DNA from: Clostridia bacterium
GTDB lineage: Bacteria; Bacillota; Clostridia; Christensenellales; UBA1242
Assembly: GCA_023228225.1 (NCBI GenBank)
Contig: JALOBO010000001.1
Location: forward strand, 62,001 to 126,000
Length of the DNA stretch: 64,000 bases
Direction: 5' to 3'
Both the position numbers and the translations under genes were made by a program. This document shows, piece after piece, positions 7,961 through 16,183 of this stretch (position 1 is its first letter; each line of letters opens with the position of its first letter). The notes under the pieces are model-generated. The model worked only from the letters and a program-made list of their open reading frames with translations. It did no database searches and had not been told where the DNA came from.

Positions 7961-9052
7961 TCAACTATTTTTTATATGTCCGTCCTGAACTTTAAATTGT
8001 TTTTGTTCGTTTTTATCTGCAAAATCAAAATGAGTGCAAGTTAGTATTGTTTGTATGTTTTTAATTCTTTGTAATAATTTTTTCTGTCTTTCGCTATCTA
8101 ATTCACTTAAAACATCGTCAAGTAGTAAAACAGGAGCCTCGCCAATTTCTGTTTTAAAAATTTCCAGTTCGGCAAGTTTAAGTGATAATGCAGCGGTTCT
8201 TTGTTGACCTTGTGAGCCAAAAGAACGAACATCTATTCCTTTTACTAAAATTTTTATATCATCTCTATGCGGACCTATTGAAGTATAGCCCAAAGCAAAG
8301 TCTTTTTCATAATTTTTTTCATATTCTTTTAATAAAATTGCTTTGATTTCTTGAATACTATTGCCAACAATACCCGTATATTCTAATTCTAAATTTTCTT
8401 TATCATCTGTTAAATATCTATTCGTTTCATCTGCATTCTTTTTGAGTTTTTCAATAAATTTTATTCGACTTATGACTATTTTACTACCAGTATCGGCAAG
8501 TTGAACATCATATATTGGCAATGTGTCTTTTAAAACATTATAATCGCGAGTGTTTTTTATAAGTTTATTACGCTGGGCTAATACTTGTTCGTATCGCTGT
8601 AATAAATAAAAATAAGATTTTGACATTTGTGAAATGTCTATATCCATAAATCTACGACGGTCTTGCGGACTTTCTTTAATAAGTTTTAGTTCATCGGGAG
8701 CAAAAAAAACACAATTTATATTACCCATTAATTCACCCATTTTTAAAATCGGTACGCCATTTATTTTAATTGTTTTTTTTAAAGTGCGACTTATTATTAT
8801 ATCAATTTTAATATCGCCTTCACGTTTTACCGTTTCAACTGTTATATGAGCAAAATCAGCACTTGCATTTATCATTTCACGGTCTTTTGTTGTGCGTGGA
8901 GAACGACCAACAGCACAAAGATACACGGCTTCCACTAGGTTCGTTTTGCCTTGTGCATTAGCCCCGTATAAAATATTTGTATGTTTATCAAAATTTAATT
9001 CCAAATCTTTATAATTTCTAAAATTCGTTAGTTTAATTCTTTTAATATACAT
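7961..9052 (-). CDS. recF: DNA replication and repair protein RecF
   Basis: SMC-like ATPase that helps load RecA at gaps. Walker A is GANAQGKT (30-37), the signature is FGSQGQQRTAALSLKLAEL, and Walker B is PVLLLDDVLSELD near the C terminus; the QGQQR signature is specific to RecF. At 363 aa it is full length. It is transcribed away from dnaA, unlike the common dnaA-dnaN-recF order in which it follows dnaN on the same strand. The 125 bases to dnaA must hold the control of both. Confidence 0.95.
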   Translation of the reverse strand: MYIKRIKLTNFRNYKDLELNFDKHTNILYGANAQGKTNLVEAVYLCAVGRSPRTTKDREMINASADFAHITVETVKREGDIKIDIIISRTLKKTIKINGVPILKMGELMGNINCVFFAPDELKLIKESPQDRRRFMDIDISQMSKSYFYLLQRYEQVLAQRNKLIKNTRDYNVLKDTLPIYDVQLADTGSKIVISRIKFIEKLKKNADETNRYLTDDKENLELEYTGIVGNSIQEIKAILLKEYEKNYEKDFALGYTSIGPHRDDIKILVKGIDVRSFGSQGQQRTAALSLKLAELEIFKTEIGEAPVLLLDDVLSELDSERQKKLLQRIKNIQTILTCTHFDFADKNEQKQFKVQDGHIKNS

Positions 9053-9118
9053 AAAAAATCCTTATTCTATTGTATCAAACAATTAAACTAATGTAAACAA
9101 AGTTTGCATGATTTTAAG

Positions 9119-9147
9119 TTGACATCAACATATTAAAATAGTAATAT
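9119..9147 (+). promoter_or_regulatory. Likely dnaA promoter
   Basis: TTGACA 9119-9124, 17-base spacer, TAATAT 9142-9147, about 30 bases before the dnaA start codon. No clear DnaA box is visible in this short region, so classical autoregulation is not evident here. Confidence 0.7.
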
Positions 9148-9177
9148 ATAATATAAGAATTTTGAAAGGTAATAACA

Positions 9178-10533
9178 ATGCAAGAGTTAAAAGATATCTG
9201 GAATTTAGTACTTAACCTTATTGAAAAAGAAGTTACAGCCGTAAGTTTTGATTTGTGGATTAAAACGCTTGAACCATTAGAAATAAAAGGCGACAAACTT
9301 ATTTTATTGTCTCCTTCAACAACAGCAAAAACTCAGTTAATTAAGTATCATTCTATCGTGCTAAAAACATGTATTGCTGAGGTTATGCCAAATGTAGAAA
9401 GTTTTGATATAATAGATCCAACAGAAAAAGAATCCTATTTAAAAGCAAGCGAACCGGTAAATAGCAACTGCATAGAAAATAATATTCCTCAAAATAATGT
9501 TAATTGTTTTAATGCAAAATACACTTTTGATAAATTTGTAGTAGGTAAGAGCAATCAATTTGTATATGCCGCTGCTCGCTCGGTTGCTGAACACCCCGGA
9601 ACAAAATATAATCCACTATTTATTTATGGTGGTGTTGGGTTAGGTAAAACACATTTATTGCATGCAATAGGCAATTTTTTAAAAACAAACCGTCCAGATT
9701 TAAAAATTATGTATGCCACTTGTGAAAAATTTACAAATGACTACATAGAATCTCTGCGTGCTAGTAAAGAAGGCGCAAATCATAATTTTAGGGAAAAATA
9801 TCGTAAATTAGATGTTTTAATGATTGATGATATTCAATTTATATCAAATAAAACCGGCACGCAAGAAGAATTCTTTCATACATTTAATGATTTATATCAA
9901 AATAACAAACAGATTATAATATCTAGTGATAGACCGCCAAAAGAAATTGCAACGTTAGAAGACCGCTTGCGCTCGCGTTTTGCTAGTGGATTAATACAAG
10001 ATATTCAATCGCCAGATTTTGAAACCAGAGTTGCAATTCTCCAAAAAAAAGCATTGCAAGAAAATTATAATGTAGATAGTGCAGTTATAACTTTTATAGC
10101 CGAGAAACTAGATACTAACATACGCGAAATGGAAGGATTACTACAACGAGTTGTTTTTTATTCAAATTTAATAGGTAAACAAAGTGCTAGTATGGCAGAA
10201 GCCGAAGAAGCACTAAAAGACCAAATTGACAGTAAAAAAGCATCATTAAGTGCAAAAAACATTATAGATTGTACTTGCAAGTACTATAATATTTCAGAAC
10301 AAGAAATAATAGGAAAAAAGAAAAATAAAGAAATTGTTGATCCTCGTCAAATTAGTATATACATAATTACCGAAATGTTAGATTTGCCTCTTGCTACAAT
10401 AGGACAAATATTTGGCGGACGCGATCACACAACAATAATTCATTCTAGGGATAAAATTTCTGAACTTATAAAAACAAGTCCACGTATTAAAATTGCGGTT
10501 ACAGATATAAAAAGTATGGTGTTAAAATTATAA
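9178..10533 (+). CDS. dnaA: Chromosomal replication initiator DnaA
   Basis: Binds DnaA boxes at oriC and opens the duplex. Domain I lies in the first 80 residues; a short variable linker (about 85-112) follows; the AAA+ domain begins at YTFDKFVVGKSN, with Walker A GGVGLGKT (151-158) and Walker B LMIDDIQF. Domain IV ends with the helix-turn-helix signature GGRDHTTIIHS. At 451 aa it is typical. Ribosome binding site AAAGG. It heads the long rightward run of replication, RNA-processing and segregation genes. Confidence 0.97.
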   Translation: MQELKDIWNLVLNLIEKEVTAVSFDLWIKTLEPLEIKGDKLILLSPSTTAKTQLIKYHSIVLKTCIAEVMPNVESFDIIDPTEKESYLKASEPVNSNCIENNIPQNNVNCFNAKYTFDKFVVGKSNQFVYAAARSVAEHPGTKYNPLFIYGGVGLGKTHLLHAIGNFLKTNRPDLKIMYATCEKFTNDYIESLRASKEGANHNFREKYRKLDVLMIDDIQFISNKTGTQEEFFHTFNDLYQNNKQIIISSDRPPKEIATLEDRLRSRFASGLIQDIQSPDFETRVAILQKKALQENYNVDSAVITFIAEKLDTNIREMEGLLQRVVFYSNLIGKQSASMAEAEEALKDQIDSKKASLSAKNIIDCTCKYYNISEQEIIGKKKNKEIVDPRQISIYIITEMLDLPLATIGQIFGGRDHTTIIHSRDKISELIKTSPRIKIAVTDIKSMVLKL

Positions 10534-10737
10534 ACAGTGCATAAGTGCATAAATTAAAATACTTTTACACAGATTTATCCACAATTCAATAAACAATATT
10601 CTGTATTTTTCGCTTAAACAAACGCTAATAAAACACTATATATTGTATAATAAAAAATTCATTAACAATTATACCGACACTATTATAGTAACTACTTTCT
10701 AATTAATAAATTATAAGAAATCAAGGAGGAATGAAAA
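10534..10737. other. Candidate oriC segment between dnaA and dnaN
   Basis: 204 very AT-rich bases containing one exact DnaA box, TTATCCACA at 10575-10583. Several weaker look-alikes surround it, and the following stretch (about 10600-10720) is almost free of G and C and could serve as an unwinding element. Only one perfect box is seen, so it is a candidate, not a proven origin. The context (dnaA, dnaN, recF, parAB and two parS sites nearby) supports an origin in this neighbourhood. Confidence 0.5.
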
Positions 10738-11838
10738 ATGAAATTAATTTGCGATGGATTAGACCTATCAGATGCAGTTATGAAAGTCATTAAAGCAACA
10801 CCACAAAAAACAACAACCCCTATATTAGAAGGCATTAGATTAAAAGCAGAAGATAATTTTCTCATACTTACTGCAACTGATTTAGAACTTGCAATAATTA
10901 AAAAAATTAGGGCCGATGTAAAAATTGAAGGCGAAGTTGTTGTACCCGGTAGACTTTTTGCTGATTATGTTAAAAAATTAACAAATGAAAAAATAGAACT
11001 ATCACTAACCGAAAATAAACAATTAAAAGTTCAATATACAGACAGTGAAGGGTTTATTCAATGTTTAAATATAGAAGAATTTCCTGATCTTAAAAAAATT
11101 GAAGATGCAGATTTTTTTAACATAAAAAAAAGTGATTTAAATACAATTATTAATCAAACTATTTTTTCAGTTGCACAAGATGATTCAAGACCAATTTTAA
11201 AAGGTTGCTTATTTGAAGTAGAAAATAGTGAAATTATTGCTGTTGCTCTTGATGGATATCGTATGGCTCTTGTTAGAAAACCGGTTAAATCTGTTAAGAA
11301 TTTTAAAGTAATAGTTCCTGCACGCAGTCTTTCCGAAATAAGTAAAATAATAGAAGATGGAGAAGAAGAAATTAATATTTATGTGCAAAAAAATTATTTT
11401 ATGGTTGATTATGATAATACAAAGATAATCACAAGATTGTTAGATGGTGATTTTATAAACTATAAGCAAATTATTCCTTACAATTTTTCTACAACAGTAA
11501 CAGTCAATAGACATCAATTAGAAGATGCTATTGACCGCGCTTCAATATTAGCGCGGTCAGATCGAAACAATATGATTAGATTTGATATTAAAGATAAAAT
11601 ATTAACATTAACATCTAATTCTGAAATTGCCAATATTACAGAAAACATAACAATATCTTTACTTGGCAAAGATTTAACAATTGCTTTCAATGCTAAATTT
11701 ATGCAAGATTGTTTACATACTCAAACTGATGAATTTATTAAATTACACTTTACAACCTCAGCCGCCCCATGTGTTATAAAACCAAATGAAGGAAATAATT
11801 ATCTGTATTTAGTTTTACCTGTAAAAATACAAGCATAA
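10738..11838 (+). CDS. dnaN: DNA polymerase III beta subunit (sliding clamp)
   Basis: Ring-shaped clamp that tethers the replicative polymerase. At 366 aa it has the family's three repeated clamp folds, recognisable from LKGCLFEVENSEIIAVALDGYRMAL in the middle domain and the hydrophobic C-terminal YLYLVLPVKI that closes the protein-binding pocket. A strong AAGGAGGA ribosome binding site precedes the ATG. It follows dnaA after 204 bases on the same strand; the next gene, rpmH, has its own consensus promoter. Confidence 0.96.
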   Translation: MKLICDGLDLSDAVMKVIKATPQKTTTPILEGIRLKAEDNFLILTATDLELAIIKKIRADVKIEGEVVVPGRLFADYVKKLTNEKIELSLTENKQLKVQYTDSEGFIQCLNIEEFPDLKKIEDADFFNIKKSDLNTIINQTIFSVAQDDSRPILKGCLFEVENSEIIAVALDGYRMALVRKPVKSVKNFKVIVPARSLSEISKIIEDGEEEINIYVQKNYFMVDYDNTKIITRLLDGDFINYKQIIPYNFSTTVTVNRHQLEDAIDRASILARSDRNNMIRFDIKDKILTLTSNSEIANITENITISLLGKDLTIAFNAKFMQDCLHTQTDEFIKLHFTTSAAPCVIKPNEGNNYLYLVLPVKIQA

Positions 11839-11851
11839 TTGATTTTTACCG

Positions 11852-11880
11852 TTGACAATAATTATTTTATAAAGTATAAT
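11852..11880 (+). promoter_or_regulatory. Promoter of rpmH-rnpA
   Basis: TTGACA 11852-11857 and TATAAT 11875-11880 with a 17-base spacer, an exact consensus. It lies right after dnaN and gives rpmH a leader of about 50 bases. Confidence 0.88.
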
Positions 11881-11937
11881 GTTTGGGCTTGTAATACAGG
11901 TTAAAGCATTAGTTATTACTAAAAGGAGATACAGAAA

Positions 11938-12072
11938 ATGAAAAGAACATATCAGCCTAAAAAGAAAAAACGAGCAAAAGTTCATGGCTTTCGTCAAAGA
12001 ATGAGTACAGTAGGTGGCAGGCGCGTACTTAAAACCAGAAGAGCAAGAGGCAGAGTAAAATTATCTGCATAA
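11938..12072 (+). CDS. rpmH: Ribosomal protein bL34
   Basis: A 44-aa, very basic protein starting [19 protein letters not shown], with the family core [19 protein letters not shown]. It binds 23S rRNA in the large subunit. AAAGGAG ribosome binding site. rpmH-rnpA is a universal pair, but here it runs in the same direction as, and downstream of, dnaA-dnaN. In the common Firmicute arrangement it is divergent from dnaA. Confidence 0.97.
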   Translation: MKRTYQPKKKKRAKVHGFRQRMSTVGGRRVLKTRRARGRVKLSA

Positions 12073-12098
12073 AATTATATTGATGCGGGGTAATAACT

Positions 12099-12446
12099 AT
12101 GTTAAATAAATGTTATAGACTAACAATGCGCAATCAATTCTCATATGTTTATAAAAAAGGCGAATCTTATCCCGCGAAAAGGTTGATTTTAATTTATGTC
12201 AAAAGTAAATATAATGGATTAAAAGTTGGATTTTCGGTAAGTAAAAAAATAGGAAACAGCGTTGTTAGAAATAAAATAAAAAGAAGACTACGTGAGGCGT
12301 TTAGAGCAAAACTAAAAAATATTCAAAGTGGTTATAATTATATAATAATAGCAAGACCAAGTATTATTGATAGTAGTTATGACGAACTGGTTAAGACTGT
12401 TGAATATGTATTTAAAAAAAGCGGAAAGTATTTGGAAAATAAATGA
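12099..12446 (+). CDS. rnpA: Ribonuclease P protein component
   Basis: Protein subunit that helps RNase P RNA cut the 5' leader from pre-tRNAs. The 115-aa product carries the RNR motif region KKIGNSVVRNKIKRRLREAFR (positions 48-68; R57-N58-K59 and following basics). GGGG-type ribosome binding site 26 bases after rpmH. Its stop overlaps the yidD start (ATGA), indicating coupled translation. Confidence 0.96.
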   Translation: MLNKCYRLTMRNQFSYVYKKGESYPAKRLILIYVKSKYNGLKVGFSVSKKIGNSVVRNKIKRRLREAFRAKLKNIQSGYNYIIIARPSIIDSSYDELVKTVEYVFKKSGKYLENK

Positions 12447-12736
12447 AAAAACAAAAATTTTTTTTAATTATACTAAAATTTATTTATATTCCGTTTAATT
12501 TCATATTGTACGGCGGAATATATTTTTACAAATTTTTAATTTCTCCACTTTTACCGCACTCATGCAAATTTATTCCAACATGTTCAACTTACACTCTTAG
12601 GGCAATAAAAGAATTTGGACCATTTACAGGATTTATAAAAGGATTTAATCGTATTATAAAGTGTAATCCTTTTAACAAAGGTGGTTTTGACCCAGTACCG
12701 TACAATATTAAAGGAGAAATTAAATGGCTCATTTAG
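12443..12736 (+). CDS. yidD: Membrane protein insertion efficiency factor YidD
   Basis: A 97-aa protein with an N-terminal amphipathic or hydrophobic helix and the family signature CKFIPTCSTYTLRAI, followed by KCNPFNKGGFDPVP. It aids insertion of membrane proteins with YidC. It overlaps rnpA by 4 bases and yidC by 13 bases, the conserved rnpA-yidD-yidC arrangement. The roughly 20-residue extension before the core is slightly longer than usual. Confidence 0.95.
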   Translation: MKKQKFFLIILKFIYIPFNFILYGGIYFYKFLISPLLPHSCKFIPTCSTYTLRAIKEFGPFTGFIKGFNRIIKCNPFNKGGFDPVPYNIKGEIKWLI

Positions 12737-13797
12737 TAAATATTTTAAGCAATTTATTATTAACCGAACTGTCTTGGCCGACAGGTTTTTGGGAAAATAT
12801 AATAAGCACATTTTTTAATGTAATTAAGGATTATGGTTGGACCATAGTATTATTTTCTATTGTATTAAAAATTGTTCTAATCCCTCTTGATTTTTATCAA
12901 CGTAAAAGTACGCTTGCAAGTTCAAAAAAACAAGCAATTATAGCACCAGAACTTGCTGTATTACAAAAAAAATACGCTGGCAATAAAGAAATGATAAATC
13001 AAAAGACCATGGAACTATACAAAAAACATAATTATAATATTATTGGTTCTTGTTTTTCTATGCTTATCACAATGGCAATAACATTAACCGTTTTCTTCAC
13101 CTTGTTTTCATCAATGAATAATATATCACAGTATAAAATTGAAACTCAGTACCGAAGCTTAGAAACGGCATATTATGATGCATACAATAGTGCAATTGGT
13201 AGCAGTACCGAAGAAGAAGCGATCGCCTTTGCAGAAAATGCAGTGCTTGAAAGATATGAAGATGTAAAAGAGGGCTGGCTTTGGATTAAAAATATTTGGA
13301 GACCAGATACTAACGCAAGTATTATTTTAACATATAGCAAATTTATTGATGTAACAAAAGCAGATGATATAATAGAAACTAATTATACTGCTGTTATGAA
13401 ACCATTAACCGAAACGCAACAAGGGTGGAACGGATATTTTATATTAGTTGTACTTGCAGGGGTAATAACATTTTTGTCGCAAAAAATTAATATGAATATG
13501 CAGGCTAAACAAAATAAGAAGAAAAACGAAAATGATAAATCTGTAACGACTACTTTACAAAATCAAAAGCCCGAAATTGATCCTGCCGCAAGTTCTGCAA
13601 AGATTATGATGGTTATATTACCAATAATGATGATAATATTCACGCTATCATATAGTGGAGCGTTTGCTTTATATATTATTACAAATTCTTTCACATCAGC
13701 CATTAGTACATTTATTATTACTAAAATAATACACAAAATAGATGAAAAGAAAGAATCAAAACTTAAAATTAGCCAAAAAGCGGAGTACAGCAGGTAA
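12724..13797 (+). CDS. yidC: Membrane protein insertase YidC/Oxa1
   Basis: Inserts membrane proteins alone or with the Sec channel. After a short N terminus, the YidC core begins with GWTIVLFSIVLKIVLIPLDF; the following loop (QRKSTLASSKKQAI) and later helices (LITMAITLTVFFTLF; LVVLAGVITFLSQK; MMVILPIMMIIFTLSY; YIITNSFTSAISTFI) give the expected five membrane segments. A 100-residue loop after the second helix is larger than in Bacillus SpoIIIJ. AAAGGAG lies inside the yidD end. 357 aa. Confidence 0.95.
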   Translation: MAHLVNILSNLLLTELSWPTGFWENIISTFFNVIKDYGWTIVLFSIVLKIVLIPLDFYQRKSTLASSKKQAIIAPELAVLQKKYAGNKEMINQKTMELYKKHNYNIIGSCFSMLITMAITLTVFFTLFSSMNNISQYKIETQYRSLETAYYDAYNSAIGSSTEEEAIAFAENAVLERYEDVKEGWLWIKNIWRPDTNASIILTYSKFIDVTKADDIIETNYTAVMKPLTETQQGWNGYFILVVLAGVITFLSQKINMNMQAKQNKKKNENDKSVTTTLQNQKPEIDPAASSAKIMMVILPIMMIIFTLSYSGAFALYIITNSFTSAISTFIITKIIHKIDEKKESKLKISQKAEYSR

Positions 13798-13808
13798 AGG
13801 AGAATAGT

Positions 13809-14657
13809 ATGAAATTTGTAGAGGTAAGCGAGAAAAATATTGAGCGCGCAATAAAAAAAGGACTAGAAGAACTTAATACCACGCTAGAAAATGTAGATAT
13901 AAAAGTACTAAATGAGGGTGGCTTATTTAGTAAAGCCAAAGTGAGAATAACATTAATTACAGATGAAAATGAGTTTGAAGAAAAAGAAAAAGCAGAAATT
14001 TTATCAAAAATAGAAGCAAAAGCAACTATCTTAAATGGCAAACCACCAATACTAAAAAGAGCGCTATTAAAAAGTGAAAAACCAAAAAAACAAGAAAAAA
14101 CACAAAAAAACACAGAAAATTTAGTAAAAAACGATGATTTTTCAAAAAATATCGAATGTGAATGTGTAGAATGTGAAAAAATTGATCATAAAGAAAATGT
14201 AGAAAAGGCATTAAAATTTCTTAATGGGCTGATTAGTATATTAAATATAAAAGCAGATGTTATAACTGAAAAACAACAAGAAAATGTGGTTATTAAAATT
14301 AATGGCGAGCAAACAGGTGACTTGATTGGGTATAGAGGCGAATCATTAGCCGCTCTTCAATTTTTAATTAACAACTTAACAAGAAGGGAAGAAGGTTCAA
14401 GAATTTTAGTTGATATAGAAAATTATAGAGAACGTAGGGAAGATACATTAAAAAATCTAGCGGTTCGGCTTGCGCATAAATCAGCAAAGACAGGAAAAAT
14501 TGTAAAACTTGAACCAATGAATGCTTATGAGCGCAAGATTATTCATACAGCGCTTCAAAGCGATACTTTTGTTAAAACAATCAGTAGAGGAGAAGAACCT
14601 AATAGATATTTAATAATAATACCTAATAAACAAGTTGATGGAGAATTAGTAGAATAA
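13809..14657 (+). CDS. jag: RNA-binding protein Jag/KhpB
   Basis: RNA-binding regulator implicated in cell elongation and division in Gram-positives. 282 aa: an N-terminal Jag domain (about 1-80), a Lys/Glu-rich linker (95-135) with an odd CECVECEK cluster, a KH-like domain with GDLIGYRGESLAALQFLINN (about 173-192), and a C-terminal R3H domain with MNAYERKIIHTAL. It follows yidC by 11 bases with an AAAGGAG site, the usual order, and is the last gene before a terminator. Confidence 0.94.
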   Translation: MKFVEVSEKNIERAIKKGLEELNTTLENVDIKVLNEGGLFSKAKVRITLITDENEFEEKEKAEILSKIEAKATILNGKPPILKRALLKSEKPKKQEKTQKNTENLVKNDDFSKNIECECVECEKIDHKENVEKALKFLNGLISILNIKADVITEKQQENVVIKINGEQTGDLIGYRGESLAALQFLINNLTRREEGSRILVDIENYRERREDTLKNLAVRLAHKSAKTGKIVKLEPMNAYERKIIHTALQSDTFVKTISRGEEPNRYLIIIPNKQVDGELVE

Positions 14658-14678
14658 CATATTTAAGTGTCTGTAACA

Positions 14679-14714
14679 AAGCATTGCTGTTAGCAGTGCT
14701 TTTTATTTTATTTT
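14679..14714 (+). terminator. Terminator of the rpmH-to-jag operon
   Basis: AAGCATTGCT (14679-14688) pairs with AGCAGTGCTT (14692-14701) with a single G-T, three-base loop, followed by a T-rich run. Confidence 0.85.
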
Positions 14715-14747
14715 TTAACAAATTTGTATGCAAACGAAATAATAAGA

Positions 14748-14776
14748 TTGCAAAAACAACTGATTAATGTTAGAAT
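14748..14776 (+). promoter_or_regulatory. Possible promoter of mnmE-mnmG
   Basis: TTGCAA 14748-14753, 17-base spacer, TAGAAT 14771-14776. It would give a very short leader of about 11 bases before the mnmE ATG at 14794, which weakens the assignment. Confidence 0.5.
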
Positions 14777-14793
14777 AATTCAAAGGAATTAAG

Positions 14794-16161
14794 ATGACAA
14801 AAAATACCATAGTGGCAATCGCTACACCAATAGGTTCCGGTGGAATAAGTATTATAAGATTAAGTGGCGAATCTGCTCTTAAAATTGCGGATCAAATGTT
14901 TTTAGCGCCCAATGATAAAAAAATTAGTGAATTAGATCCAAGAGTTTTAAATTTTGGGACCGTATCAACTGCAAAGTTTAAAGACATTTGCTTATGTGTT
15001 TATTTTAAAGCACCTAATTCTTATACAGGTGAAGATGTTATAGAATTTCAAAGCCATGGTGGAATTAAAATTGCCGAAGGTATATTAAATGAATGTATGC
15101 TAAAAGGCGCTAGACTTGCCGAAGCCGGCGAATTTACAAAGCGAGCATTTTTAAACGGTAAGACCTCACTAGAAAATGCTGAAGGCGTGGTGGATATGAT
15201 TAATGCCGAAAGTGAGGCAGAACTAAGAGCGGGATATTCATTAATTTCAGGTAAACTTAACGAAAAGGTTAAATCTATACAAAAAATATTGACAGACACA
15301 ACCGCACAAGTAGAAGTTGAGATAGATTATCCAGAATATGATATAAAAAAAGCAACCATAACCGAATTAAGCGACAAACTTACTAACGCAATAGCACAAA
15401 TTGAAGAACTTGTTAATACTTCACAAACCGGACAAATAATTAAAAATGGAATAAATGTAGTAATTATTGGAAGTCCAAATGTAGGAAAATCCTCACTATT
15501 AAATGCTCTTTTAAACAGTGAGCGTGCAATAGTTACAGAAATAGCAGGCACAACCCGTGATACTTTACAAGAGAGTTATGTTTTTAAAGGGGTAAAAGTA
15601 AATATTGTTGATACTGCGGGCATTAGAAATTCGCAAGATTCGATAGAAATAATAGGAATTGAAAGAGCAAAGCAAGCACTTAAACAAGCGGATCTCGCAC
15701 TTTTAGTTTTTGATTGTTCAAAACCACTAGAAGAAAACGACTATAACAACATCAAATTATTAAAAAACCATCGCAAAATTGTAGTAATTAATAAAAATGA
15801 TATTTTTATACAGAACACAGAAACGATTATAAGAGAATTAGAAATAAATGAAACTATAATAAAAATTAGTGCATTAAAGAAAAGTGGAATTGAATTGCTA
15901 AAAAAAGCAATATATGACGCAATTATTGATAACAATGTTATATCAAGTCGCTTAATTATAACAAATATGAGGCATATTAATGCTTTAAATGCATCAAAAG
16001 ATGCATTAACCATGGCAAAACAAGCACTAAATACAAATAGTATGGATTGCGTGGCTGATGATTTACGCACAGCATGGCAACAATTAGGCGAAATTACAGG
16101 TGAAGTGTACACTGATGAAATTTTAAATGCTATATTTTCAAAATTTTGTTTAGGTAAATAA
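14794..16161 (+). CDS. mnmE: tRNA modification GTPase MnmE
   Basis: With MnmG it makes the 5-carboxymethylaminomethyl group on U34 of several tRNAs. 455 aa: an N-terminal folate-binding domain (start TIVAIATPIGSGGISIIRLS), a helical domain split by a Ras-like G domain with GSPNVGKSS (about 226-234), TAGIR and NKND, and the C-terminal CLGK whose Cys is the family hallmark. AAAGGAA ribosome binding site. mnmG follows after 22 bases. Confidence 0.97.
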   Translation: MTKNTIVAIATPIGSGGISIIRLSGESALKIADQMFLAPNDKKISELDPRVLNFGTVSTAKFKDICLCVYFKAPNSYTGEDVIEFQSHGGIKIAEGILNECMLKGARLAEAGEFTKRAFLNGKTSLENAEGVVDMINAESEAELRAGYSLISGKLNEKVKSIQKILTDTTAQVEVEIDYPEYDIKKATITELSDKLTNAIAQIEELVNTSQTGQIIKNGINVVIIGSPNVGKSSLLNALLNSERAIVTEIAGTTRDTLQESYVFKGVKVNIVDTAGIRNSQDSIEIIGIERAKQALKQADLALLVFDCSKPLEENDYNNIKLLKNHRKIVVINKNDIFIQNTETIIRELEINETIIKISALKKSGIELLKKAIYDAIIDNNVISSRLIITNMRHINALNASKDALTMAKQALNTNSMDCVADDLRTAWQQLGEITGEVYTDEILNAIFSKFCLGK

Positions 16162-16183
16162 TTAAAGGAATATAAAAAATCAA

